The notes: a model not told the origin generated them from the letters alone. A stretch of 64,000 nt of DNA from Thalassolituus maritimus (GCA_913019975.1 CAJWBH010000011.1:1-64000); one strand, 5' to 3'; counted from the first letter of the stretch, positions 1 to 9,202 are shown. Translations and numbers: made by a program.

Positions 1-1366
1 CGGTGCCTGCATTCACTGTATTAACACCCGTGAAGTCGATACCAGCCGAGGTCAGAGCGTTGGCATCAGTCACATCAAAAGTATCTGCGCCTGCAGAGCC
101 CTCTATCGAGCCGCCCCCGAGATTAATATCATTAACACTAGTGACAGAGAAGTCTGTAGTACCGAGCGTTATCTCATTGTCAGCTCCAGTCAGCTGAGCA
201 TTATTTAACGTAGTGTTACCATTCTCGATAGTAACTTTGCTCGCGACAGCCATAGCCTGACCGTCAGTACCAAAGTCGATTGATGCACTATTACCAATCG
301 TTAGTTCTGTAGCAGCGCTATTATTATGAATATTAAGAGTGTCAGTACCATTACTCAGATCTACTGAGCCGCCTAATCTAATGGTGTCGCCATCAATATT
401 AATCGATGCGGCTTTCGCAGTACCTTCGAGGTTAATCGCGCTATTATATAAATCGGACGCATCTCGTGCAGTCAAAAACACCTGTTGAGCACTCAATTCT
501 CCTGTACTACTAATAGCATTTGTACCTACGGCGTCTGTTACATCAGCTGTAATTTCAAAACCAACCAGTCCACCTTGATTAAAACTTATATAACCAGCAC
601 CGCCTGCTCCGAGACCAAGGAGATTTCCGACAGTAATATTGGCGGCGTTATTAACTTCCGCCCCAATAGCAATGAAATTATTATTCCTAGTGTGTGCTAC
701 ACCCTCAGCATCGTTGATAAAATCAACGCCACTTTCAATAGTAATTTTCCCATTGGCATCAGTCTTTAAAAACAAAAGATTATTGTAGTTTTCAGCCTCA
801 TCATTACCTTGAAAGAAATCCTGGGTACCAGCATCAACGCCACCAGACAACCCCATCCCTGATACCACTAAACTATTAACATCAATTATTGCTGTACCCG
901 CAATTGTCATACCATTCGGATTGACAAGGATAATATTACCGTTTGCTTTCAACAGGCCAGCAATCTCACTTGCCGATCCAGTAATCTGGTTAACCAAAAT
1001 ATTGCTAGGGTCACTTTGAAGAAACTCAATACCATATCCTTCAGCAATATCAAAACTGATCCAATTAGCCAGTGCTCGGTCGCCTGTCACATTGTAGACA
1101 GCGGAGTTACCTGCTTCGATACCATCAATAGAAGCACTACTATCAATTGTCACTGGACTAGCCCCCGCAGCCAACTCTGGCAGATTTGCCGCCCACGCAA
1201 CCGGCGCTACTACCTGCCCTGCAATTAAAGTGACATATACCCCACCTTTCAGGCCATCACGTACCCCGGCAAGGGTGGTACTCAGGGCTGATATAGCAAC
1301 GCTCAGGGCATTTCTTCTGAAACTGTTTGATACGGTCTCAATGCGTTTTTTCGTGTAGTGGGTCAT
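1..1366 (-). CDS. TpsA: filamentous haemagglutinin-type exoprotein, N-terminal part (partial)
   Basis: The frame is open from ATG at 1366 down to the left edge, so the C-terminus is missing. Translating the minus strand gives a long basic N-terminus (MTHYTKKRIETVSNSFRRN), then a hydrophobic stretch ending near AWA-ANLP that resembles an extended signal peptide. The next part is a haemagglutination-activity (TPS) domain with NQITG, an ILVNPNGM turn and an IAG motif. Beyond that come repetitive Asn/Gly/Thr/Ser-rich beta-helix segments. Such proteins cross the outer membrane through a TpsB partner, and a tpsB gene lies directly upstream in the same direction. The product is probably a large adhesin or contact-dependent toxin; the deciding C-terminus is outside the window. 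An in-frame ATG at 1381 is an alternative start. Neither start has a strong ribosome-binding site. Confidence 0.88.
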   Translation of the reverse strand, partial: MTHYTKKRIETVSNSFRRNALSVAISALSTTLAGVRDGLKGGVYVTLIAGQVVAPVAWAANLPELAAGASPVTIDSSASIDGIEAGNSAVYNVTGDRALANWISFDIAEGYGIEFLQSDPSNILVNQITGSASEIAGLLKANGNIILVNPNGMTIAGTAIIDVNSLVVSGMGLSGGVDAGTQDFFQGNDEAENYNNLLFLKTDANGKITIESGVDFINDAEGVAHTRNNNFIAIGAEVNNAANITVGNLLGLGAGGAGYISFNQGGLVGFEITADVTDAVGTNAISSTGELSAQQVFLTARDASDLYNSAINLEGTAKAASINIDGDTIRLGGSVDLSNGTDTLNIHNNSAATELTIGNSASIDFGTDGQAMAVASKVTIENGNTTLNNAQLTGADNEITLGTTDFSVTSVNDINLGGGSIEGSAGADTFDVTDANALTSAGIDFTGVNTVNAGT

Positions 1367-1386
1367 TGTCACTGCTCTCATTGCAA

Positions 1387-1403
1387 GGAGGGCTGAGCCC
1401 TCC
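1387..1403 (-). other. Hairpin in the tpsB-tpsA spacer
   Basis: A 7-bp perfect stem (GGAGGGC/GCCCTCC) with a 3-nt loop lies between the tpsB stop and the tpsA start. No T-run follows it. It could adjust the tpsB:tpsA ratio or stabilise mRNA; this is inference. Confidence 0.45.
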
Positions 1404-1458
1404 GGTAGCTTATCCATGTGTACCGGCTGTCTGGTCGCCGGCGCTGCGCTTTTGTGCG

Positions 1459-3519
1459 TCAGAAATAAAAGTTGATGTCAGCGAATACTTCGATGGCATC
1501 AGGATTGTTATTCAGTGGTTCGGTACTGGCGTCACCATCCTGTGGGTCCAGGCTCGACTTGCCGTATACTGGGGTAGCAACAGACACTTTGCTGCTGAAG
1601 GTCGAACCCCAGCTTGCTTTAAATACAAGACCAGCAGCACTCATCTGCGCCCACTCGTCTTCTGCCAATGTACCGCTATCCGTTATGAAACCGCCGTTCT
1701 GAATGCCGTATGCAAGATCAAATAAAATACCGGCCTGGAATACATCGTTCAGGGTATTTCTACCGAATAGATTCCACTCAGGGAGGTCGAAGTACCACTC
1801 GTTACTAATAAATGCGGATTTATCAGCAGAAAAGTCGCCGACCTGAAAACCGCGAACGCCCGTTGAGCCACCCATACTGAACTGCTCAAACGAAGGGAGC
1901 GACTGGTCAGTATGCTGAAGGCGAACGCTGGTCAGTAAGCGGCTGTATTTCTCGGTAAATGGCAGAGGAATGAAGAATAGCGAGCTGGTATCAATCGCCG
2001 TGCGCACATAATTTTCATCAGCACCCTCAACAACGTCGGTCTGGAAGCTACCGTACTGAACGCGGAGATTCGCTGTGTTGAGCATACGAATACCCGATTG
2101 GCTCAGGCCATCGATGTAGAAGTTCCACTCACCCGCCACTACGTGATCTTCGGTCGACAGAAAATCGATATAACTCTCTACCGTTGAGGTTTTATCGGTA
2201 ACTGCCAGCCCCGTCGACATATTAAAGTCACGGGTACGGCGAATCTGATAGTCGTAACGAAGCGCGTAGGTAGTATTTACACCGCTAATTTCCAGGGCAT
2301 TAATAATGCCACCGTCTTCATCTACAAGATCAAAGGTGTTGCGATCGGCACTGATCGTCACCCGGTTGCGCAGGTTAAATACAGGCAACGAGTAACTGAT
2401 CTGACCGAGGTTGCTGTGCGCCTCCCGCGTACCAATTTCATCTGCAAGACCGTCACCCGAATCATTCTGGCCGATATCTTCAGAACGTAGCAGGCCGATG
2501 CTCAGGTTGTCGCCAATGCCCGCCGGGTTGTGCCATTGCATGTTGCCGTATGCGCGCGCTTTACCTGTAAACCGAGCACCGTGATTATCAAAGCGCACGA
2601 GATAAGAGAAATCATCTTCCTCACGAACCACCAAGCGAAGCCGTGTTTCACCTGGGTTATTACCAGCGCTGAACGCACCGGTCAGTGTCATGCCGGGCAG
2701 ATCATTAAGAATATAAAGCGCTTCTTCAACCTGCTGGCTGGTTACGATGCCACCAACGATATGCTCCAACGGAGACTCAAGCAGCTCCTCGCTGTAACGC
2801 TCGTTACCCAGAGCCTCAAGTTGACCAAGGCGCCCTTCCATCACAGTAAAAGTCACTACGCCGTTCTCAACTTCCTGTGCAGGCAAAAGCACACGCGCCA
2901 GAAACAGCCCACGCTTGCGGTAATAAATCGTCAGCAGGTTCGCAATTTCTTCCAGATCGGCAAAACTCAGACCGCGGCTCCGTTTCTGATCACGGATTAA
3001 CTCAATCAGCGCCTGCATATCTTCATGAGTCAGGTCATCAACGTCTGAATCACTGCCAATATCGCGCAGATATGCCGTGATCTCACGAAGTTCATCCGGC
3101 GTATAACCAGCATCACCACGCTGGTCTTCCTTCATATAAACGATGCGCAAACGTTCAGCCTCAGCCAACACACCTTCGCGCGTGATACCAAACTCAGGGA
3201 ACTCTTCCAGACGCTCAAAAGCGAATTTATTTACAAGGATACGAGGACCCGCATCACGATCATTAATATCTGGGATATCGCCATCCGTGCTTGGCATCAG
3301 ATCCTTCTGACGAGAACGCTGACGGTAATCTTCATCTGCGTCAGGTTGATCATCAGGCGCATTTATACCAAACACATCACGTAAAGAAGATGCCTGTTGA
3401 ACCGAAACACCGGGGACTACCGGGTCAGCAGCCTGGACCACGCCAGAAGCAAAAAGTGACAGTAACGACAACGTAACACCCCGGCGCACGGACGCACCCA
3501 GGCTGGAATGAATCAACAT
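1459..3519 (-). CDS. TpsB/FhaC-family outer-membrane transporter of two-partner secretion
   Basis: The protein is about 686 aa. I place the start at ATG 3519 because a good ribosome-binding site (AAGGA) precedes it and it begins directly with a signal peptide (MLIHSSLGASVRRGVTLSLL ... VVQA). The open frame continues to an ATG at 3633, which would add an unlikely 38-residue leader. A charged linker is followed by a POTRA_2-type domain containing RGLFLARVLLPAQEVENG and TVMEGRLG, then a second POTRA region, then a ShlB/FhaC beta-barrel. The barrel carries the conserved loop-6 motif GGSTGVRGF and ends in an aromatic residue (DINFYF), as outer-membrane barrels do. Its substrate is presumably the TpsA encoded immediately downstream. 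Length and domain order are normal for the family. Confidence 0.93.
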   Translation of the reverse strand: MLIHSSLGASVRRGVTLSLLSLFASGVVQAADPVVPGVSVQQASSLRDVFGINAPDDQPDADEDYRQRSRQKDLMPSTDGDIPDINDRDAGPRILVNKFAFERLEEFPEFGITREGVLAEAERLRIVYMKEDQRGDAGYTPDELREITAYLRDIGSDSDVDDLTHEDMQALIELIRDQKRSRGLSFADLEEIANLLTIYYRKRGLFLARVLLPAQEVENGVVTFTVMEGRLGQLEALGNERYSEELLESPLEHIVGGIVTSQQVEEALYILNDLPGMTLTGAFSAGNNPGETRLRLVVREEDDFSYLVRFDNHGARFTGKARAYGNMQWHNPAGIGDNLSIGLLRSEDIGQNDSGDGLADEIGTREAHSNLGQISYSLPVFNLRNRVTISADRNTFDLVDEDGGIINALEISGVNTTYALRYDYQIRRTRDFNMSTGLAVTDKTSTVESYIDFLSTEDHVVAGEWNFYIDGLSQSGIRMLNTANLRVQYGSFQTDVVEGADENYVRTAIDTSSLFFIPLPFTEKYSRLLTSVRLQHTDQSLPSFEQFSMGGSTGVRGFQVGDFSADKSAFISNEWYFDLPEWNLFGRNTLNDVFQAGILFDLAYGIQNGGFITDSGTLAEDEWAQMSAAGLVFKASWGSTFSSKVSVATPVYGKSSLDPQDGDASTEPLNNNPDAIEVFADINFYF

Positions 3520-3918
3520 ATCCTTGTTCCTTAAACGTGCAGGCACGGCCGCACGCATCTGTGTTTTAACAAGAAGCAGTAGAGCCGGGAGGCGGCCCAC
3601 GTAACGATCTCTATGAGGAAAATTCTGAGACATCCTTGCCCTACTGAAATTGCAATCCGTTTAGCGCCTGCTCGGGGCAGAGCTGCATAAATCGGGCCTT
3701 ATCAACGCCATATTGACGCCACACCCGGTAAAAATCGGCGGCATTATAGCAACATGATCAGAGCTTGAATACCGGCCTGTTAAAACACATGAAAGACGAA
3801 TTCGATCTCTGAACGGGAGTTTACCCAAAGAGAATCACACAGCAAAGAGGCTCGCCGGACAGAAAGTCAGGCAGGGCTGAAATGGGAATTTATATTATTG
3901 AGTAGCCACTCAACAGAG
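3520..3918. other. Intergenic region between pppA and tpsB
   Basis: This 399-bp gap holds the tpsB promoter region. I see no further gene, tRNA or strong terminator in it. The downstream part is open in the tpsB frame but has no convincing start. Confidence 0.5.
3743..3751 (-). promoter_or_regulatory. Extended -10 promoter candidate for tpsB
   Basis: The minus strand reads TGCTATAAT, a perfect -10 hexamer with the TGn extension, about 225 nt upstream of the chosen tpsB start. The -35 region is poor, as is common when an extended -10 is present. Confidence 0.5.
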
Positions 3919-4803
3919 TTATTCCCCGGAACGAGGCTGATTTCTGCGAACGGTCGTATCTTCACCCTGCCCACTCGGTACTGAGATAACAGGCGCTACA
4001 GACTGATTCGGACCCACGGTAACCTCAAGCATCCCGACACTGATATTATCGCGGCCACCACTGTGATTCGCATCATCAATTAAGCGGTAGCAACACTCGA
4101 GTGCTGGACGGTGCGTTGCCAGAACATGTTGCAGCTCGGCGTTATCGAAATACTCAGTCAGGCCATCAGAACAGAGCATCAGCAATGCACTTTCAGTTAA
4201 ACGGTAGGTTTTGAGGTCGGGCTCCACATCCTCCTGGACCCCCAGTGCACGGGTGATGTGGTTACGCACATCGCTGGTTCTGGCCTCTTCCTCGGTGAGC
4301 GTACCCGCATCAATCATTTCCTGAACCACGCTATGGTCACGGGTCAGCTGCGTCAGCCCCTTAAGGCTCCAGTGATACGCACGGGAATCGCCAACATGGG
4401 CCACCGTGAGTTGATCCTGCCACACCACAGAAAGAACCACCGTCGTTCCCATGTGAGAAAAATCCGGGTTCTCCGCTTTCGCTTCAATGATAGACAAGTT
4501 GGCCTTGTGAATGCCGCTACGAACCGCAGACTGAATCATCAGTTTCTGTTGCTCAGGGGTACAAGCAAGGAACGTCGGGGTAATCAGCTGACTGAAACAA
4601 AGACTGATCGTCTGAATGGCAATCCGGCTGGCAAGCGCGCCACCGCTGTAACCACCCATACCGTCGGCCACAACAACGTACGCGAATGGCTGATCAGGAT
4701 GAGCAAACCACGTAATTGCATCCTCATTTTCCTCCCTGATCTGGCCGATATCCGTGCGACCATTTACTGCAAGAGAGACGCTTCTGCTCATTCCATTTTC
4801 CAT
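3919..4803 (-). CDS. pppA: PppA: PP2C-type serine/threonine phosphatase of the T6SS
   Basis: This is a 294-aa PP2C/Stp1-type phosphatase. Metal-binding motifs are visible: the N-terminal RTDIGQIREENEDA, VVADGMGGYSGG, VAHVGDSRAYHW, LLMLCSDGLTEY and GGRDNISV. In T6SSs of this type PppA removes the phosphate that PpkA places on Fha and so turns secretion off. Its partners ppkA (31701) and fha/tagH (29778) are at the far end of the same locus. The gene is divergent from the transposase-like gene at 5025. The start is ambiguous between ATG 4803 and ATG 4791; both give the full catalytic domain. A short proline/arginine-rich tail follows the domain. Confidence 0.93.
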   Translation of the reverse strand: MENGMSRSVSLAVNGRTDIGQIREENEDAITWFAHPDQPFAYVVVADGMGGYSGGALASRIAIQTISLCFSQLITPTFLACTPEQQKLMIQSAVRSGIHKANLSIIEAKAENPDFSHMGTTVVLSVVWQDQLTVAHVGDSRAYHWSLKGLTQLTRDHSVVQEMIDAGTLTEEEARTSDVRNHITRALGVQEDVEPDLKTYRLTESALLMLCSDGLTEYFDNAELQHVLATHRPALECCYRLIDDANHSGGRDNISVGMLEVTVGPNQSVAPVISVPSGQGEDTTVRRNQPRSGE

Positions 4804-5024
4804 ATCTCAAGTGAACAGAGCACTCGCCCTCCGGGCAGGCTGCGGATACAGCGGCTCTGTGTGGACTCGAGCGATTAAAACAAAAAAAGCTGAGCGGTGA
4901 CAGAATTTTTCCTGATTCGCCTCTGGTTGATTTTGCAACACCTGTTCAGCATAATTGGCCTCACTTCAGCGTGGCAGCGTCTGAAACTTCAGGGAATCAC
5001 CGTCAGCAGGGACACATACTCGAC

Positions 5025-5729
5025 ATGGCAAGACTGCCGCGTATCAACATCGCCAACATCCCCCAGCACATCATTCAGGTCGGCCACAACAACCTGAATT
5101 GCTTCTTCGATGACGAAGATTACGAATTTTATCTGGCGTCATTGCAGAAGGCGGCTGAGCAATACGATGTCGATCTTCATGCCTATGTATTAATGCCCAA
5201 TGCGATTCAGATGGTTGCCACACCGAACATCGCAAATGGAATTTCATCCATGATGCAGTCACTTGGCCGTCGCTACGTTCAATACGTCAATCACCGTTAC
5301 CAGCGCTCGGGCACCTTATGGGGTGGCCGCTATAAGTCCAGCGTCATTGATTCCGAGGCCTACCTGCTTACCTGCTATCGCTACGTTGAACTGAAACCCA
5401 TGCATGAAGGGATTGTCGAGAGTCCTGAGCTTTACGAGTGGTCAAGTTTCAACCACCACACTGGGCGAAAGAAGAGCAAAATTCTTGAGGACCACCGGCT
5501 GTACCTTGCGCTCGGCGATACCTACGAAGAGCGTGCCAATGAGTACAGTAAGCTATTCCGCTATGAATTCGACCGCGGACTGCTTACCTATATTGCTGAA
5601 ACCATCAAACTCGGCCAGGTACTCGGCGGAGATCAGTTCACCGAGAAAATTGAAAAAATTGCCAACCACCGGGTACGCCCACTTAAGCGTGGCCGCCCGA
5701 AGAAGAAGTCAAAACCCACCACCGCTTAA
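5025..5729 (+). CDS. REP-transposase-like (Y1_Tnp) protein with HUH motif lost
   Basis: This 234-aa protein has the typical start of REP-associated tyrosine transposases (MARLPR...IPQHIIQVGHNN) and aligns with them by motif: YVLMPN at 54-59, RYQRSGTLWGGRYKSS at 91-106 and CYRYVELKP at 117-125. In active relatives YVLMPN is followed by HVH, the metal-binding HUH. Here residues 60-62 are Ala-Ile-Gln, so both histidines are gone, while the presumed catalytic Tyr120 is kept. The frame is intact and ends in a basic KRGRPKKK tail. I infer a DNA-binding protein that cannot catalyse HUH transposition, perhaps a regulator of the adjacent T6SS genes. The start at 5025 is chosen by family pattern; the open frame also has an ATG at 4971. 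Confidence 0.82.
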   Translation: MARLPRINIANIPQHIIQVGHNNLNCFFDDEDYEFYLASLQKAAEQYDVDLHAYVLMPNAIQMVATPNIANGISSMMQSLGRRYVQYVNHRYQRSGTLWGGRYKSSVIDSEAYLLTCYRYVELKPMHEGIVESPELYEWSSFNHHTGRKKSKILEDHRLYLALGDTYEERANEYSKLFRYEFDRGLLTYIAETIKLGQVLGGDQFTEKIEKIANHRVRPLKRGRPKKKSKPTTA

Positions 5730-6074
5730 TCGGCGAATACGCCCAGTGGCGTAATATTACGCATCATTGTAATTTTCTCGATCATCGCAAAAAATTTCTT
5801 TTAATAAATCGTGTCAGAGTCAAACCGCTCACTGATCACTGGCTTCTCCCATGTAGTTAAAGGCCCTGTCTGTCTGCAGCCAGCCTCGTGAAAGTAACTG
5901 CTATAAATTCGTGCCAGAGTCGAATAAATAATAAAAAATCAGGGGTTTTCGTCTCGGGTCTAATCTGTTTAACTTGGCCTCACTTGCCATATGGCCGTGG
6001 TTTAAGCGCTGAAAATCAGCCCGCACAGCCAAGGCTTGAAGGAAATCTTTAACTAAATACAGAGGAATTGTTAA
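5730..6074. other. hcp upstream region
   Basis: This 345-bp non-coding, A+T-rich stretch holds the hcp leader and probably its promoter. It contains the direct repeat listed separately. I found no convincing sigma-54 site with correct GG-GC spacing and no small gene. Confidence 0.6.
5806..5924. repeat. Two-copy direct repeat upstream of hcp, 100 bp apart
   Basis: The core CGTGYCAGAGTCRAA occurs at 5810-5824 and 5910-5924, exactly 100 bp apart and both preceded by AAAT(T). There are two differences in 15 bases. The position upstream of hcp and downstream of the transposase-like gene suggests an operator pair or remnant target sites; function unknown. Confidence 0.6.
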
Positions 6075-6563
6075 ATGGCTATCTACATGAATTTCAACGG
6101 CAACAACCCACAAGGTAACGTAACTGCTGCTGGTTACGAGAACTGGATTGAAGTTGATAGCATGAGCTTCGGCGTTGGCCGCTCAATCACCATGCAAGCG
6201 GGTGCAATGTCTAACCGTGAAGCATCTCGTCCAAGCATCAGCGAAGTGACTGTAACTAAGCCACTGGACGCTGCTTCAGGTGGCCTGTTCAAGTCATCTG
6301 TTACTGGTGACGCTGGTGTTAAGGTAGAAATCCACGTTGTTCAGACTGGTGCAGAGAAAGTAGAAAAGTACGCTGTCTACACTCTGGAAGAAGTAATCAT
6401 CTCTTCTTACAGCATCAGCGCTGCAGCTGGCGGTGCTCCAGCTGAGTCTATCTCTCTGAGCTTCGCAAAAATCGAAGCTGACCTGACTCACGCTGATAAG
6501 ACCAACAAGAATACTAAGAACATGAAGGTTGGTTACGACCTGACTACTGCAAAACCACTGTAA
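6075..6563 (+). CDS. hcp: Hcp (TssD): T6SS inner-tube protein
   Basis: This 162-aa protein is a complete Hcp1-family tube subunit. It opens with MAIYMNFNGN and contains the family blocks WIEVDSMSFGVGRSI, SRPSISEVTVTK, GGLFKSSVTGDAG and YTLEEVIISSYSISA. Hexameric rings of Hcp stack inside the TssBC sheath and are expelled on firing. The ATG at 6075 is preceded by AGAGGAATTGTTAA. Codon use is that of a highly expressed gene. It leads the plus-strand hcp-vgrG-effector module. A strong hairpin follows the stop codon and may make hcp mRNA more abundant than downstream transcripts. Confidence 0.97.
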   Translation: MAIYMNFNGNNPQGNVTAAGYENWIEVDSMSFGVGRSITMQAGAMSNREASRPSISEVTVTKPLDAASGGLFKSSVTGDAGVKVEIHVVQTGAEKVEKYAVYTLEEVIISSYSISAAAGGAPAESISLSFAKIEADLTHADKTNKNTKNMKVGYDLTTAKPL

Positions 6564-6590
6564 TAGGGTATCCTAACCCCATTACATCTC

Positions 6591-6615
6591 AGGGCAGCCT
6601 GCAACAGGCTGCTCT
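6591..6615 (+). terminator. Hairpin after hcp (attenuator)
   Basis: GCAGCCTG/CAGGCTGC pairs perfectly around a CAA loop, with three more pairs (one G-T) outside. The following sequence GTTCTA has only a weak T-tract, so partial termination or mRNA protection is more likely than full termination. Confidence 0.6.
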
Positions 6616-6693
6616 GTTCTAAAGGATTCTAACGCAAGTGGAAGCGTAGCCCCCTCATTACGCTACCCATCACAAACGCAGTGGTGATATAGC

Positions 6694-8604
6694 ATGACGG
6701 CACTCAGTCAGAACAACCGCCTTATTCAGATAACGACTCCGTTAGGTAAAGACGCAATGATTGTGTCAGAGCTGACCGGTGACGAATATATTTCAGACCT
6801 TTTCCACTTCCACCTCGACTTATATTCTGACAACCACGAGATCGCTCAGAAAGACCTTCTCGGTAAAGACGTTACTATCAGCCTGCAATCAGAAAAGACG
6901 AAAGAATCACGCTATATTCACGGCTACATCAACCACCTGGCAATGCTTGATGTTAACGACGAAGGATTACGTCGATATCGTGCTGAGGTAGTGCCAGGGC
7001 TATGGTTCACAACACTCGGTGCGAAAAACAGGATCTTCCAAAAGAAAACTGCCGATAAGATCATCGAAGAAGTTCTGAAAGAATACAGCAAGCTTGTCTC
7101 ATTCAAGCTGAATACCAAAGGCAAGTTTGCCGAACGTGAATACTGCGTTCAGTTTGAAGAAACGGACTTTGCCTTTGTATCACGCCTGCTCGCAGAAGAA
7201 GGCATCAGCTACTACTTCACACACAAAGACGGTGAACATGAACTTATCTTTGTCGATGATGCACAGGACTTCGTCGACTCAGGCGCGGCCAAAGCAGAAT
7301 ATGATGGCGGCGGTGTTCAGCCAGACATTCCATCCGTGCACAGCTGGCAGCGGACCTTTAATTACCATACAAATGCATTCGAATTCCGTGATTACTCCGA
7401 GAACACGACGAGTAAAGATCACAAGCAGACAGTTAAAACCAAATCAGACCTGAATAAAATTTCAGGTCTGACTACCCAGGGATATGGTGCTTTCCACTTG
7501 GAGCCCGAGGGAGATAGCGAGCACACTCTCATCGATGCTAAGAGTAAGTCCTTCGCTGAGAACAGCATGGAAGCCGTTGAGGCAGGGTTCGACGTTGCAC
7601 AGGGTACGAGCAATATCATAGCCCTATCGGCGGGTGCACGTTTTGAACTTGAACACCCTATTTCCAGCGAAACAGGTAAGTACCTGGTGACTCACCTCAG
7701 CATCATTGCCCGCGATGGTAATGGCGAATCAACCCAGAACTCGAACCGTTTCAGCTGCGTTCCATCAGATACTTTGGTCAGGCCTCAGCACGACGCCTAC
7801 CGACGCCAAGTTCATGCGCCTCAGGTCGCAACCGTATGTGAAGTAAAAGCCACAGGCAGTGACAGCTCCAAAGACACTTTCACCCAGGTAAAAGTTACCT
7901 TCCCATGGAACAGTGCCCAGAACTCTTGCTGGGTACGAGTCGTACAGCAATTCGCTGGTAAAGGCTGGGGTGCGAACTTCGTTCCGCGCGTCGACCAGGA
8001 AGTAGTCATCAGCTACATCAATGGCGACCCTGATCGCCCGCTGGTAACAGGGGCTGTTTATAACGGAACCAACGCAGGTCCGAACTACACATCGACGCAA
8101 AGCGGCTGGAAAACCATGGTCAAAGACAGTGAATTTAACGAACTGCGCTTTGACGATAAAAAAGGCAGCGAAGAAATTTATATGGAAGCCGGTAAAGATC
8201 ACAACTGGATCATTCACAATGACCAGACCGGCACCGTCGAAAACGATCAGACCGTCACCGTTAAGAACGACCAGAAGCTGACCGTCGAACAGAATCGCAC
8301 AGCAACCGTCAGTAAAGGCAACGATTCACTGACCGTATCGAAAGGCAATCAGACGACCAAAGTCGACTCAGGCAACCATAGCCTGAAAGTCAGCAAAGGT
8401 ACGTCAACAATCGATGCTATGGGCGCGATTAAGATTACCTCCAAGACCTCAATCGAACTGAAAGTCGGCGCTAACAGCATAAAAATCGACCAGAGCGGCG
8501 TTCAGATTAAAGGCACCATGCTTAAAGCCAAAGCCAGCGCTATTGGCGAAGTATCAGCCGGCGGCATACTCACGGTGAAGGGTGCCCTGACCAAAATTAA
8601 CTAA
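6694..8604 (+). CDS. vgrG: VgrG (TssI): T6SS spike protein
   Basis: This 636-aa protein has the full VgrG layout. The gp27-like base starts near residue 5 (RLIQITTPLGKDAMIVSELTGDEYISDLFHFHL). The YYFTHKDGEHELIFVDD region lies near 175-195. The gp5-like OB domain contains FPWNSAQNSCWVRVVQQFAGKGWG and INGDPDRPLVTGAVYNGTN. A C-terminal beta-helix has Val-Thr-Val repeats (about 500-600). There is no extra C-terminal effector domain, so cargo is probably carried by the PAAR protein or by the lipase downstream. It lies 130 bp after hcp and just before the unknown 8616 gene and PAAR, a usual cargo-loading arrangement. Confidence 0.96.
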   Translation: MTALSQNNRLIQITTPLGKDAMIVSELTGDEYISDLFHFHLDLYSDNHEIAQKDLLGKDVTISLQSEKTKESRYIHGYINHLAMLDVNDEGLRRYRAEVVPGLWFTTLGAKNRIFQKKTADKIIEEVLKEYSKLVSFKLNTKGKFAEREYCVQFEETDFAFVSRLLAEEGISYYFTHKDGEHELIFVDDAQDFVDSGAAKAEYDGGGVQPDIPSVHSWQRTFNYHTNAFEFRDYSENTTSKDHKQTVKTKSDLNKISGLTTQGYGAFHLEPEGDSEHTLIDAKSKSFAENSMEAVEAGFDVAQGTSNIIALSAGARFELEHPISSETGKYLVTHLSIIARDGNGESTQNSNRFSCVPSDTLVRPQHDAYRRQVHAPQVATVCEVKATGSDSSKDTFTQVKVTFPWNSAQNSCWVRVVQQFAGKGWGANFVPRVDQEVVISYINGDPDRPLVTGAVYNGTNAGPNYTSTQSGWKTMVKDSEFNELRFDDKKGSEEIYMEAGKDHNWIIHNDQTGTVENDQTVTVKNDQKLTVEQNRTATVSKGNDSLTVSKGNQTTKVDSGNHSLKVSKGTSTIDAMGAIKITSKTSIELKVGANSIKIDQSGVQIKGTMLKAKASAIGEVSAGGILTVKGALTKIN

Positions 8605-8615
8605 GTGGTAACAGC

Positions 8616-9200
8616 ATGACTCAGCTGATAAAAATACAGGCGCTGACTGCCGACGAACTGCTCAAAGAATTTGAATTAACTGAGCCGGAGGCCGCTGATG
8701 TCGTGATTCCTGATACAGCGCCGCAGATCAGTATCGAGCGCTTGATGGAAGCAGGTTACTACCAGGATGCCATCAAACTACTGGCCCACGGCCTACCTAA
8801 GCGAGAGGCAGTCTGGTGGGCCTGCCTCGCTGCGAGAAAAGCCCAAAAGCCAGACACCGACGAACACAACATTAATGCCCTGTTGGCGACCGAAACCTGG
8901 GCTCGAAAACCCACAGAAGACCATCGCCAGCGCTGCAAAGAACTCGGTGAAAAAACACAGTACAAAACTGCAGCCAGCTGGGCGGCCACTGCAGCAAGTT
9001 GGTGTACCGGAAGCATGACCCCACCGGGCGAACCTGAGGTACCACCACCAGCCTACCTATACGCCCATGCAGTGGCCGGCAGCATCACACTCGCTTCAGC
9101 CACGATCGACCCGGAAAAAATTGAAGACAACTATAAGCTGTTTCTCGCTCAGGGCATCGATCTTGCCCGTGGCGGAAACGGCATGATCGAAGGAGCCTGA
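8616..9200 (+). CDS. VgrG/PAAR-linked protein of unknown function
   Basis: This 194-aa, probably cytosolic protein has no signal peptide or membrane segment. It is rich in Ala and Trp, with notable stretches ISIERLMEAGYYQDAIKLLAHG, AVWWACLAAR and AASWAATAASWC. It starts 11 bp after vgrG and ends 2 bp before the PAAR gene, so the three are almost certainly co-translated. Similar proteins recur between vgrG and PAAR genes; I think this is the family called DUF6931 but cannot confirm it. By position it could be an adaptor or chaperone that loads PAAR or the lipase onto VgrG. That role is inference. Confidence 0.8.
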   Translation: MTQLIKIQALTADELLKEFELTEPEAADVVIPDTAPQISIERLMEAGYYQDAIKLLAHGLPKREAVWWACLAARKAQKPDTDEHNINALLATETWARKPTEDHRQRCKELGEKTQYKTAASWAATAASWCTGSMTPPGEPEVPPPAYLYAHAVAGSITLASATIDPEKIEDNYKLFLAQGIDLARGGNGMIEGA

Positions 9201-9202
9201 TC

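Noticed and set aside
1459-1725. Plus-strand frames within the tpsB 3' end
   Set aside because: Antisense to a well-supported barrel gene and without family similarity.
5025-5729. Active IS200/IS605-type insertion sequence
   Set aside because: HUH histidines missing and no recognisable left or right end hairpins around the gene.
5830-5990. Possible sigma-54 promoters before hcp (TTGGCCTCACTTGCC and TGGCTTCTCCCATGT)
   Set aside because: The first has GG and GC only 10 bp apart rather than 12; the second has GT instead of GC at -12.
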